DNA from: PALSA-612 sp963742925
GTDB lineage: Bacteria > Actinomycetota > Thermoleophilia > Gaiellales > Gaiellaceae
Direction: 5' to 3'
Length of the DNA: 64,000 bases
NCBI GenBank assembly: GCA_963742925.1
Contig: CAVUNV010000010.1
Coordinates: 1-64,000 of the forward strand
Part shown: positions 1 through 7,735 of the stretch, piece by piece
How the letters are laid out: every line of letters starts with the position of its first letter
How positions within the stretch are numbered: the stretch's first letter is position 1
Made by a program: the position numbers and the translations under genes
The notes under the pieces: model-generated
Database searches by the model: none
What the model was told of the DNA's origin: nothing
Seen by the model: only the letters and a program-made list of their open reading frames with translations

Positions 1-883
1 GCCGGACAGGATGACGCACCCGTAGCGAATGGCGTAGACGTTGATCCCCACGGTGTCGGCGGCGCGCGGGTGCTCCCCGCAGGCCCGTATGCGCAGGCCG
101 AGCGGCGTCTTGAACACGACCACGTACGTCAGGAGCACGACCAGGAAGGCGATCCAGATCATGATGTCCAGGTCGCCGAACGCCGGCCCGAAGAAGTAGA
201 GGCTCGAGGGAAGAATGTGGAGGTTCGGCACCGACGGCACGCCGGCCGGGATGTTGTTGCCGGCATAGAGCTGGACGAAGAAGTAGCCGGTGATCCCGAG
301 GGAGAGGAAGTTGATCGCGGTGCCGCCCGACGATCTGGTCGGCGCGCAGATGGATCGCGAAGAACGCGTGAACGAGCGCGAGGAGCCCGCCCGACGCCAT
401 GCCGATCAACACGCCGAGCACCCAGTTGCCCGTCTTGTCGGCTCCGTAGATCCCCCAGAAGCAGCCCATCAGCATCATGCCTTCGAGGCCGATGTTGACG
501 ACGCCCGACCGCTCGGAGAAGAGGCCGCCCATCGAGGCGAAGATGAGCGGCGTCGCGAACACGAGGCCCTGGGCGATCAGGGTCGACCAGGTGAACACGT
601 CATCGAGGTGAGCGACGCTCGACCGCGTTGCGAGGATGCCGAGCAGGAGACCGAGAAGCGAGACGATCACCACCGAGACGCCGAGCCGCCGCTCCTCGCG
701 TGCCGCCCAGATGCCGGCGGCGATCCCTGCGACTCCGAACAGGATCGACCAGGCCGGGGAGCGGCCGTGCACGGGTGGGAGCGCGATCCAGAACGCGAGG
801 AACGCGAGCACGCAGCCGGCGATGCCGACGTGCTTGTACGTCAACGCGAACCGGCTGTCGATGGGCTCGGCCTGGGCGATCAC
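1..883 (-). CDS. Nucleoside ABC transporter permease (YufQ-like), partial and frameshifted
   Basis: Second membrane subunit of a BMP-type nucleoside importer. The product is truncated by the left edge of the window. Translation from a GTG at 883 gives several hydrophobic segments, the family signature NIGLEGMMLMG, and after position 326 a tail containing RACGEHPRAADTVGIN, typical of YufQ/BPD_transp_2 permeases. The frame breaks at about 326-328, where GTC-GGC-GGC-ACC is expected but an extra C is present on the plus strand; dropping it restores the product. The GTG overlaps the stop of the next permease gene as GTGA, so translation is coupled. The break is most simply a sequence error. The exact substrate is inferred from the adjacent BMP protein. 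Confidence 0.8.
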   Translation of the reverse strand, partial: MIAQAEPIDSRFALTYKHVGIAGCVLAFLAFWIALPPVHGRSPAWSILFGVAGIAAGIWAAREERRLGVSVVIVSLLGLLLGILATRSSVAHLDDVFTWSTLIAQGLVFATPLIFASMGGLFSERSGVVNIGLEGMMLMGCFWGIYGADKTGNWVLGVLIGMASGGLLALVHAFFAIHLRADQIVGRHRDQLPLPRDHRLLLRPALCRQQHPGRRAVGAEPPHSSLEPLLLRAGVRRPGHHDLDRLPGRAPDVRGRVQDAARPAHTGLRGAPARRRHRGDQRLRHSLRVRHPVR

Positions 884-2106
884 GCGCCTTCCGCCTCGAT
901 TCGCGGGGTGCTCGAGCGCCGTCTCCGGCTACGGAGATTCCAGACCGCGAGGATCAACACGTCCGCACCGATGAACAGGACGACGAGCCCCTGGATCATG
1001 AGCGTCAGGTTCCCGGCCAGCTCCGGCGGGATCACGTTCGACTGCAGCCCGCGGGTCGACGTGCCGTTGAGGAGCGCGCCGAACAGGAACGCTGCCAGGC
1101 CGACGCCCACGGCCGTGTTCCGGCCGAGCAGCGCGACCGCGATGCCGAGGAAGCCGACCGTGCTCGCGATCACGTCGAGCGATCCGACGTGATAGAGGTA
1201 GCCCAGCTCGTCCATGACGCCGCCGAGGCCGGCGAACGTTCCGGCGATTGCCATCGCGCTGATGTAGCTCCGCTTCACGTTGATGCCGCTGTAGGCCGCC
1301 GCGTCGGCGTTGAACCCGACCGCACGTACCTCGAAGCCGAGCGTGGTCCGGTTGATGATCACCCAGAAGACGACGAGCGCCCCGATCGCGGCGAAGAAGC
1401 CGATGTGCAGCCCCTGGAGCGACGGATTGCCCCAGATGACCGGGAGCTTGGCGCTCGCGGCGACGTCTGCCGAGATCGGGTTCGGGCGCTGGGTCACGTC
1501 CTGGAGCGGCCCTCCGTCGCCGAAGACGTACTGTCCGAAGTAGATCGCGATCCAGTTGAGCATGATCGTCGTGATCACCTCGTGGGCCCCGACGGTGGCC
1601 TTGAGGAAGCCCGCGATCCCCGCCCAGACGGCTCCGGCGAAGGCGGCGGCGACGACGCAGAGCAGGATGTGCAGCGGGCCCGGTGCTCCGGGGAGCGAGA
1701 CGCCCACCCAGTTGGCGACGATCAGGCCCATGATGTACTGGCCCTGGCCGCCGATGTTGAACATGCCGCAGCGGAAGGCGAAGGCGACGGCGAGCCCGGT
1801 GAAGATCAGCGTCGACGTCAGCAGCAGCGTCTGGATCATGCTGTAGGGGGCGGTGAGCGCGATGTCCGTCTGCCACGGGTGGGCGAACCAGTTCAGGCCG
1901 GCGCCGTTGAAGATGTCCCGGTAGGCGAGGAACGGGTTGTGGCCCGTCGCCGCGACGACGATGCCGCCCGCGAGGAAGGCGAGCACGAAGGTGATGACCG
2001 GCGGCACGACCCCACCGATGCGCTGTTGCAGGTTGAGGCGCTCCGCGAAGCTGTGGCCGGCCTCCGGCTCAGGCGGCGGCGGCGTGGGAGCCTTTGCGGC
2101 GCTCAT
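880..2106 (-). CDS. Nucleoside ABC transporter permease (YufP-like)
   Basis: Inner-membrane permease of 408 residues from the BPD_transp_2 family, first membrane subunit of the BMP-type transporter. It opens with a short cytosolic proline-rich stretch and then about ten hydrophobic helices; MFNIGGQGQYIMG near residue 115 is the family signature, as is TTIMLNWIA near 180. The start ATG at 2106 overlaps the ATPase stop as ATGA, and its own stop overlaps the downstream permease start, so ATPase, YufP and YufQ are translationally coupled. It should form the membrane channel with the YufQ-like subunit. Nucleoside specificity follows from family knowledge and the nearby hydrolase and kinase genes, not from residues visible here. 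Confidence 0.9.
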   Translation of the reverse strand: MSAAKAPTPPPPEPEAGHSFAERLNLQQRIGGVVPPVITFVLAFLAGGIVVAATGHNPFLAYRDIFNGAGLNWFAHPWQTDIALTAPYSMIQTLLLTSTLIFTGLAVAFAFRCGMFNIGGQGQYIMGLIVANWVGVSLPGAPGPLHILLCVVAAAFAGAVWAGIAGFLKATVGAHEVITTIMLNWIAIYFGQYVFGDGGPLQDVTQRPNPISADVAASAKLPVIWGNPSLQGLHIGFFAAIGALVVFWVIINRTTLGFEVRAVGFNADAAAYSGINVKRSYISAMAIAGTFAGLGGVMDELGYLYHVGSLDVIASTVGFLGIAVALLGRNTAVGVGLAAFLFGALLNGTSTRGLQSNVIPPELAGNLTLMIQGLVVLFIGADVLILAVWNLRSRRRRSSTPRIEAEGA

Positions 2107-3632
2107 GCGACCTCCTTCTGCCTGCCGCCGAGCATCTCCATCCCGATCTCCTCCTCGGAGGCGTCGGCACCGTGCTCCCCGACGATCTCCCCCTCGTAGA
2201 TGACGAGGATCCGGTCGGAGAGCGAGAGGATCTCCTCGAGCTCGAGGGAGACGAGGAGGATCGCGCGGCCCTTGTCGCGCTCCTCGATGAGGCGGCGGTG
2301 GACGTACTCGATCGCGCCGACATCGAGCCCGCGGGTCGGCTGGGCGGCGATCAGGGCCTTCGGGTCGCGCCCGACCTCCCGCGCGACGACGACCTTCTGC
2401 TGGTTGCCGCCGGAGAGGGCGCCGGCCCGTGTCTGGGGGCCGCCGCCGCGGACGTCGAACTGACCGATGAGCCTGCGAGCCCGGTCGGCCAGCCGGCCCG
2501 GGTACAGCCAGCCGTGCGACGAGTCGGGTGGAGAGCTGTAGTCGTGGAGCGCGAAGTTCTCTGCCAGCGTGAACTCGAGGACGAGCCCGCGCCGCTGCCT
2601 GTCCTCCGGCACATGGCCGATTCCGGCGTCGAGCGCTTCCCGGGGGGTGCCGTGCTGGCGCAGGGTCTTGCCGCCCACGACAACCTCGCCGCTCTTGATC
2701 GGGAGGAGGCCGGTCATCGCGTCGATCAGCTCGGTCTGGCCGTTGCCGTCGACTCCGGCCAGGCCGACGATTTCCCCGGCGCGGACGGCGAACGAGACAC
2801 CACGGACCTTCTCGACCTCGCGGTCGTCGAGGACGTGGAGGTCGCGCACCTCGAGCAGTGTCTCCGTGGGCTTCGCCGGATCCTTGTCGATCCGGAGCAC
2901 GACGTCCCGGCCGACCATCATCCGCGCCAGCTCCTTCTCGGTGGCGCCCTCTCGCGGCACGGTGCCGATCTTCTTGCCGCGGCGGAGCACGCTGATCCGA
3001 TCCGCGATCTCGAGCACCTCGTTCAGCTTGTGGCTGATGAAGATGATCGACATCCCCTCGTTGCGCAGGGTCTTCAGAATGGCGAACAGCTCGGTCGCCT
3101 CCTGCGGCGTGAGCACGGCCGTCGGCTCGTCGAGAATCAGGATGTCGGCGCGCCGGTAGAGCGCCTTGAGGATCTCGACCCGCTGCTGCTGGCCGACGGT
3201 GATGTCGCGGACGAGCGCGTCGGGGTCGATGTGGAAGCCGAAGGTCTGGGCGATCTCGCGCACGCGTTTGCGCGCTTCGCGGTAGTCGAGCAGCACGTGG
3301 GCCTCGCTGGGCTCCGTGCCGAGCACGATGTTCTCGGCCACCGTCATCACCGGGATGAGCATGAAGTGCTGGTGCACCATGCCGATGCCGGCCTCGATCG
3401 CGTCCTTGGCCGAGTGGAACGTGACCGGCGTGCCGTTGACGCGGACCTCGCCCTCGTCCGGCCTGTAGAGCCCGTAGAGGACGTTCATCAGCGTCGACTT
3501 CCCGGCCCCGTTCTCGCCGAGGAGCGCATGCACCTCGCCGCGCCTGAGGTCGAGATCGATGTGGTCGTTCGCGACGATGCCGGGGAAGCGCTTCGTCATC
3601 CCGCGCATCTCCAGCACCGGCGGGGCGTCCAT
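2103..3632 (-). CDS. Nucleoside ABC transporter ATP-binding protein (YufO-like)
   Basis: A 509-residue double ATPase, as in sugar/nucleoside importers where one polypeptide carries both nucleotide-binding domains. The N-terminal domain has Walker A GENGAGKST near residues 39-47 and Walker B LILDEPT near 160; its signature is VGQQQR. The C-terminal domain has a degenerate P-loop (GVDGNGQTE), a signature ALSGGNQQK near 405, and a divergent Walker B (LIAAQPTRGLDVG). This asymmetry is normal for the family: only one site is fully active. It follows the BMP gene after a 14-bp stem-loop and is coupled by ATGA to the permease. It powers import at the cytosolic membrane face. Confidence 0.93.
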   Translation of the reverse strand: MDAPPVLEMRGMTKRFPGIVANDHIDLDLRRGEVHALLGENGAGKSTLMNVLYGLYRPDEGEVRVNGTPVTFHSAKDAIEAGIGMVHQHFMLIPVMTVAENIVLGTEPSEAHVLLDYREARKRVREIAQTFGFHIDPDALVRDITVGQQQRVEILKALYRRADILILDEPTAVLTPQEATELFAILKTLRNEGMSIIFISHKLNEVLEIADRISVLRRGKKIGTVPREGATEKELARMMVGRDVVLRIDKDPAKPTETLLEVRDLHVLDDREVEKVRGVSFAVRAGEIVGLAGVDGNGQTELIDAMTGLLPIKSGEVVVGGKTLRQHGTPREALDAGIGHVPEDRQRRGLVLEFTLAENFALHDYSSPPDSSHGWLYPGRLADRARRLIGQFDVRGGGPQTRAGALSGGNQQKVVVAREVGRDPKALIAAQPTRGLDVGAIEYVHRRLIEERDKGRAILLVSLELEEILSLSDRILVIYEGEIVGEHGADASEEEIGMEMLGGRQKEVA

Positions 3633-3647
3633 CGCGCGATCCTAAAC

Positions 3648-3679
3648 GTTCAGGGGAGGGCGCTGGCCCTCCCCTGAAC
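3648..3679 (-). terminator. Stem-loop between the BMP gene and the transporter ATPase gene
   Basis: A perfect 14-bp inverted repeat (GTTCAGGGGAGGGC, loop of four, then its complement) fills the 70-base gap between the binding-protein stop and the ATPase start. On the minus strand it is followed by only three T residues (CGTTTAGG), so it is more likely a partial terminator or 3'-end stabiliser that lets the binding protein be made in excess over the membrane subunits, as in many ABC operons. The hairpin is directly visible; the role is inference. Confidence 0.75.
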
Positions 3680-3702
3680 AGTCACAAACGTGCTGCTTGA
3701 AA

Positions 3703-4728
3703 CTACTTGGTCGGCACCTTGACCTGGCCGTTGATGATCTTCGTGCGGAGCGCGTTGACGCCCGCCAGGAACTGCTGCGCGGCCGGGTTGGTCGTTCCCA
3801 GGCCGACGCCGCCGTTCTTCAAGTTGTAGACCACGTCGGTCGAGGCCTTGAACTTGCCCTGCTTCTCCTGCTGGGAGACGAGGTAGACACCCTGGTCGAC
3901 GTGCTTGACGGCGCTCGTCAGCACCCGCTTGGCGTCCTTGTACTGGTCGAGGTCGACTCCGACGCCCCAGATGCCGGCGGCGTCAGCGGCCTTGAGCGTC
4001 CCCAGCCCGCATCCACCGGCGACCTGGAACAGCACCTGCGCGCCCTGGCTGATCTGGTTCTGGGCCACGGCGCGGCACTTGTCGGCCTCCGTGAAGGAGT
4101 TGGAGAACCCCGACAGGACCTTGATCTTCGGAAGCACCATCTTCGCGCAGTACTGGTACCCGGCGAGGAAGATGGTCACAGTCGGGATCTTGATGCCCAT
4201 GACGATGCCGATCACCTGCTTGCCGCCCTGCTTCTTCACCATCTGCGCGGCCAGGTAGCCGACCAGGCAGCTCGACTCGTTGGTCGCGTACGTCAGGCCC
4301 TCGACGTTCTTCGCGCCGCCGATCGACGGATCCAGGTAGCTGTCGTCCGTGATCGCGAAGTGGACTTTCGGGAACTGCTTCGCGACCGTGCCCATCGACT
4401 TCGCGAGCAGGTAGCCGGCCGCGATGACGAGGTTGGAGCCGCGGCGAACCGCTGTCGTCAGGTTCGGGATGTAGTCCGAGACCGAGTTCGACTGCAGCGC
4501 GATCGTCTTGATCCCGAGCTGGCTCTTGGCCTTGTTCAGGCCCTGGAGCTGCGACTGGTTGAACGACTTGTCGTTGAACTTGCCGATGTCGCTGACGAGC
4601 GCGACAGTCTTGGTCGCCCTCTGTGTGCTCGAGGCGGCCTTGCTGTTGCCGACGTACCCGGCGCCGACCGCGACCGCGGTCGCGAGAATGGCTCCGAGGA
4701 CGAGGGCGATGAGACGAGATGACTTCAA
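3703..4728 (-). CDS. BMP-family nucleoside-binding protein, exported
   Basis: Extracytoplasmic substrate-binding protein of the BMP/Med family (PnrA-like), which binds purine nucleosides in characterised members. I start it at a TTG at 4728 because AGGGAGG sits at the right distance upstream; an ATG 48 bases earlier would place 16 charged residues before the signal peptide. The signal segment (about residues 5-27) is followed by the mature start near KTVALVSDIGKFNDKSFNQS, a hallmark BMP opening. No lipobox cysteine is present, which is unusual for a monoderm binding protein. It heads the transporter set and is separated from the ATPase gene by a strong stem-loop. Confidence 0.9.
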   Translation of the reverse strand: MKSSRLIALVLGAILATAVAVGAGYVGNSKAASSTQRATKTVALVSDIGKFNDKSFNQSQLQGLNKAKSQLGIKTIALQSNSVSDYIPNLTTAVRRGSNLVIAAGYLLAKSMGTVAKQFPKVHFAITDDSYLDPSIGGAKNVEGLTYATNESSCLVGYLAAQMVKKQGGKQVIGIVMGIKIPTVTIFLAGYQYCAKMVLPKIKVLSGFSNSFTEADKCRAVAQNQISQGAQVLFQVAGGCGLGTLKAADAAGIWGVGVDLDQYKDAKRVLTSAVKHVDQGVYLVSQQEKQGKFKASTDVVYNLKNGGVGLGTTNPAAQQFLAGVNALRTKIINGQVKVPTK

Positions 4729-4832
4729 GTTGCCCTCCCTAAGGTTTGGTGAATCCTCACCAGTGATACGAGCCATGCTAACCCGAAGTCAGCCGCCTGT
4801 ATAGCAACATCCGGCGAGGCGAGTGCCCGTGT

Positions 4833-5948
4833 TCAGCGCGAGCCTCGGGCTCGCCGCTCTGCCTCCGCGACGAGCGCGTCGGCGCAGGCGCGGATGCGCT
4901 CGCGATCCTCCTCCGTCGCCGCCTGCACCCTCGTCTCGACCAGCTCCTCGCAGCGCTCGAGCACCGCCGGCCACGTCTCAGGGTCCTGCCCACGGACCTC
5001 CAGCAGGCGCTTCAGCCAGCGGCGGCCGTACTCGGCGTGGATCGTCTCGTCGGCCCAGTCGAACTCCATGTCGGACTCGCTCGTGCGGTCGCCCATCTCC
5101 CGAAACGCGGCGGCGCGGTCGCGCTTGCGCCCGATGTTCTTCGTCTCGAAGTAGCCGAGCATGCCGAGCACGTAGATCGGGTCCTCGTCGCGGCAAGCCT
5201 CGTAGATGTAGCCGCCGAGCGGGATCCCGGCCGGCTCGAAGCCCCAGCGCTCGAGCCGCTCCTTGCCCATCAGCATGTGCCGGCTCTCGTCGTAGAGCCA
5301 GCGGGCGGCGTCGCGGACGAACTCCCAGCCGAGGTCGTCCGCGAAGGCGTGCAGGATCGTCCCCGCCGCATCCACCGCCCAGACCTCGTTCAGGTGGCTG
5401 ACGGCCGAGCGGAGCTGGAGTGCCACGCCCTCGCCGTAGGGATAGGACGGGTCGAGGATGTCCGGCCAGTAGAAGCTGGACGGGAAGTAGCGGCTGTCCC
5501 GGGCAGGGTCGTGTGGGTCGAACGGGCCCAGGCCCGCGAGCGTGTCGAGCTGCGCGTGCTTGTCGCGGAGCGCGGCCTGGACGATCCGCGTGGACGGGCC
5601 GTCGGCGAGCGGGTCGGCGGCGGCGAGGTAGGCGTTGTAGTCGTCGCGCAGCTGCGAGAGGAGGTCACGGAGAGCATCGGGCGTCTCGACGGCGATCTCC
5701 TCGGACTGGGCCTCGAGGAACCGCACCGGATAGCGGAGCTCGAAGACGCGCTCGCGCATGGCGTCCGCAGCCAGGGCGCACTCCCACGCAGTCGTCGCCA
5801 GCGCAGCCTTGTGCTCGAGCGGTGCCGTGAACCGTGTCCAGCCGCCGCACGTGACGGTCACCGCTCGCTCGCGGTAGAAGAGCCGCGTCAGGGCAGTTGC
5901 GGCGTCGATCCGCTCCGGCAGCTCGCGTGTGGTCGGCAGGAAGCTCAC
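4833..5948 (-). CDS. Ferritin-like diiron protein (DUF455-like)
   Basis: A 371-residue soluble protein without signal peptide. Its C-terminal half shows a ferritin-like ligand set: Glu188 in SHLNEVWAVD, a Glu-x-x-His at 221-224 (ESRHM), Glu268 in YFETKN and another Glu-x-x-His at 301-304 (ETIHAE). This is the four-helix diiron arrangement and fits the DUF455-type family; no member with this context is known to me biochemically. The GTG start overlaps the nucleoside hydrolase stop (GTGA), placing it last in the ftsK-kinase-hydrolase run. A redox or oxygenase role in nucleoside or sugar handling is possible but unproven. The function remains unknown. Confidence 0.7.
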   Translation of the reverse strand: MSFLPTTRELPERIDAATALTRLFYRERAVTVTCGGWTRFTAPLEHKAALATTAWECALAADAMRERVFELRYPVRFLEAQSEEIAVETPDALRDLLSQLRDDYNAYLAAADPLADGPSTRIVQAALRDKHAQLDTLAGLGPFDPHDPARDSRYFPSSFYWPDILDPSYPYGEGVALQLRSAVSHLNEVWAVDAAGTILHAFADDLGWEFVRDAARWLYDESRHMLMGKERLERWGFEPAGIPLGGYIYEACRDEDPIYVLGMLGYFETKNIGRKRDRAAAFREMGDRTSESDMEFDWADETIHAEYGRRWLKRLLEVRGQDPETWPAVLERCEELVETRVQAATEEDRERIRACADALVAEAERRARGSR

Positions 5949-6877
5949 GCCAGCACCGAGAGCATCAGCTCGAAGAAGCGGTCGGTGTCGAAGTCGGTGA
6001 CGACGCGGGCGTTCGGCTCACGGCCCGTGCGTCCGAGCGTGTCGATCAGGTTCCAGCCGCGTGTCAGCTCGCCTGTCGTCTCGACGTCGACGACTGCGTC
6101 CTCCGAGGCGAGGACAAGCGACGGATCGAGGATCGCGGCGCACGTCATCGAGTCCGGGTGCGTCGAGCCGCCGAGGCCGACGACGTCGCGGTCGAACTCG
6201 AGCGCCTTCCGGTTCACCTGGCCGAAGAAGGTCGCCAGCGGAGTGTCGAGGGCCGCGATGCGGGCCAGTCGGTCGTGGCCGAAGACGCCGTGCGTGCGCG
6301 TCAGGGTCCACGTGACGAGCGTGAGCGGAAAGCCGGCTCCGAGCACGACCTTCGCCGCCTCGGGGTCGACGTAGAAGTTGTACTCGGCTGCGGGTGTGAT
6401 GTTCCCCTCGCCGCCTCCCATCACCCACAGATGTGGGACCTTCTGCGCGATCCCGGGGTCGAGGGCGAGCGCGGCGGCGATGTTGGTCAGCGGCCCCTGC
6501 GCGAGGATCGTCAGCTCGCCCGGGCTCTCGTTGACACGCCGGACGATCTCGTCGACGGCGTGGCCCGGCTCGGGTCGCTGCCGCGCCTGCGGGAAGAACG
6601 AGTCGCCCATGCCGTCCTGGCCGTGGACGTACTCGGCTCCGACCCAGTCGGCAACGAGTGGCCGCGGACAGCCGGGATAGACGGGCACCTCCCCGCTCCG
6701 GCCTGCTGCTTCGACGGTGGTGAGCGCGTTCTCGACCTCCTGCTCGAAGCGCACGTTTCCGCACACGATCGTGATCGCCTCGAGGCGTGCGCGCGGGTGG
6801 CGGAGCGCGAGCAGCAGCGAGAACACGTCGTCTCCCGCGGTGTCCGTGTCGACGATCAGCCTGACCGGGTCGGTCAC
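5945..6877 (-). CDS. Inosine/uridine-preferring nucleoside hydrolase (cassette 1)
   Basis: Hydrolyses the N-glycosidic bond of nucleosides to base and ribose. The protein of about 310 residues starts with IVDTDTAGDD at residues 8-17, the calcium-binding aspartate cluster of the IunH family; the usual DxDPG is here DTDTA, so Pro and Gly are replaced although all aspartates are kept. Further motifs are LAQGPLTNIA and NITPAAEYNFYVDPEAA. The GTG start at 6877 overlaps the kinase stop as GTGA; an earlier in-frame start would run far into the kinase gene. Kinase and hydrolase together would feed ribose from salvage into ribose-5-phosphate. The substrate base preference cannot be read. Confidence 0.9.
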   Translation of the reverse strand: MTDPVRLIVDTDTAGDDVFSLLLALRHPRARLEAITIVCGNVRFEQEVENALTTVEAAGRSGEVPVYPGCPRPLVADWVGAEYVHGQDGMGDSFFPQARQRPEPGHAVDEIVRRVNESPGELTILAQGPLTNIAAALALDPGIAQKVPHLWVMGGGEGNITPAAEYNFYVDPEAAKVVLGAGFPLTLVTWTLTRTHGVFGHDRLARIAALDTPLATFFGQVNRKALEFDRDVVGLGGSTHPDSMTCAAILDPSLVLASEDAVVDVETTGELTRGWNLIDTLGRTGREPNARVVTDFDTDRFFELMLSVLA

Positions 6878-7725
6878 GCGGCCGCCGCCTCGAGGCGCCC
6901 CACGAGCTCGGCACGGGTCGGCAGCCCCGGGATCACGCCGTGGTGCTCGACCATGTGCGCCCCCGCGGCACAACCCCAGCGAACGGCCTCGAGCTCGCTG
7001 ACACCCTCCGCGAGCGCCACCGCGAACGCCGCGCTGAACGCGTCCCCGGCTCCCGTGCTGTCGACCGCGTGCGCCGCGAAGGCCGGCACGTGCACGCCGC
7101 CGAGCCGGGCACCTTGCTCACCGAGCGTGAGCACCATCGTCGCTTCCGCGTCGGCGACGGTGGGCGCCTCGCTCTCGTTCGGTGTCACGTAGTGGGCGAT
7201 CGGCGTGATCGGCTCCGGCGGGGCGGGTGCGGGGTTGAGGATCGTCCGCACCCCGGCCGCGCGGGCGACCTCGAGCGCGTGCAACGCGGTCTCGAGCGGG
7301 ATCTCGAGCTGGACGAGGAGGACGTCGGCACCGGCGATCCGCGGCGTGAAGGCGTCCACGTGCTCGGGCCGAAGGGCCTGGAGCGCGCCCGGGACGATCA
7401 CGATGCGGTTGTCTCCCGAGGGCTCGACGAGGATCGCGCCGACCATCGTCGGCAGGCCGGCGCGGACGACGCTCTCCGTCTGCACGCCCTCCTCGGCCCA
7501 GAGTCTGATCGCGGCGGCGCCGAACTCGTCGTCGCCGACGGCGGTGAGCAGGCTCACCTCCGCCCCGAGCCGCGCGGCGCCGATCGCCTGGTTCGACCCC
7601 TTGCCGCCGTGGTCGATCCGGAACGAGTCGCCGACGATGGTCTCGCCGCGCTCCGGGATCCGGTCGAGCCCGACCGTCAGCCCGGCGCCGTAGCTTCCGA
7701 CGACTGCGATCCGTGCCCCGCTCAC
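6874..7725 (-). CDS. PfkB-family carbohydrate kinase, ribokinase-like (cassette 1)
   Basis: A 283-residue PfkB kinase. The N-terminal sugar-binding signature GGKGSNQA is at 40-47 and the catalytic anion-hole motif DSTGAGDAF begins at residue 223 with the general-base aspartate. It most resembles ribokinases. Coupled by GTGA to a nucleoside hydrolase, it probably phosphorylates the ribose released there, though nucleoside kinases of the same fold cannot be excluded. The GTG start lies about ten bases after the ftsK stop, so it shares that transcript. Confidence 0.87.
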   Translation of the reverse strand: MSGARIAVVGSYGAGLTVGLDRIPERGETIVGDSFRIDHGGKGSNQAIGAARLGAEVSLLTAVGDDEFGAAAIRLWAEEGVQTESVVRAGLPTMVGAILVEPSGDNRIVIVPGALQALRPEHVDAFTPRIAGADVLLVQLEIPLETALHALEVARAAGVRTILNPAPAPPEPITPIAHYVTPNESEAPTVADAEATMVLTLGEQGARLGGVHVPAFAAHAVDSTGAGDAFSAAFAVALAEGVSELEAVRWGCAAGAHMVEHHGVIPGLPTRAELVGRLEAAAA

Positions 7726-7735
7726 GCGGGGGAGT

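Noticed and set aside
1..883. Pseudogene call for the frameshifted YufQ-like permease and the other broken genes
   Set aside because: Breaks are single-base, motifs on both sides are intact, and essential genes show the same pattern, so sequence error is more likely than decay.
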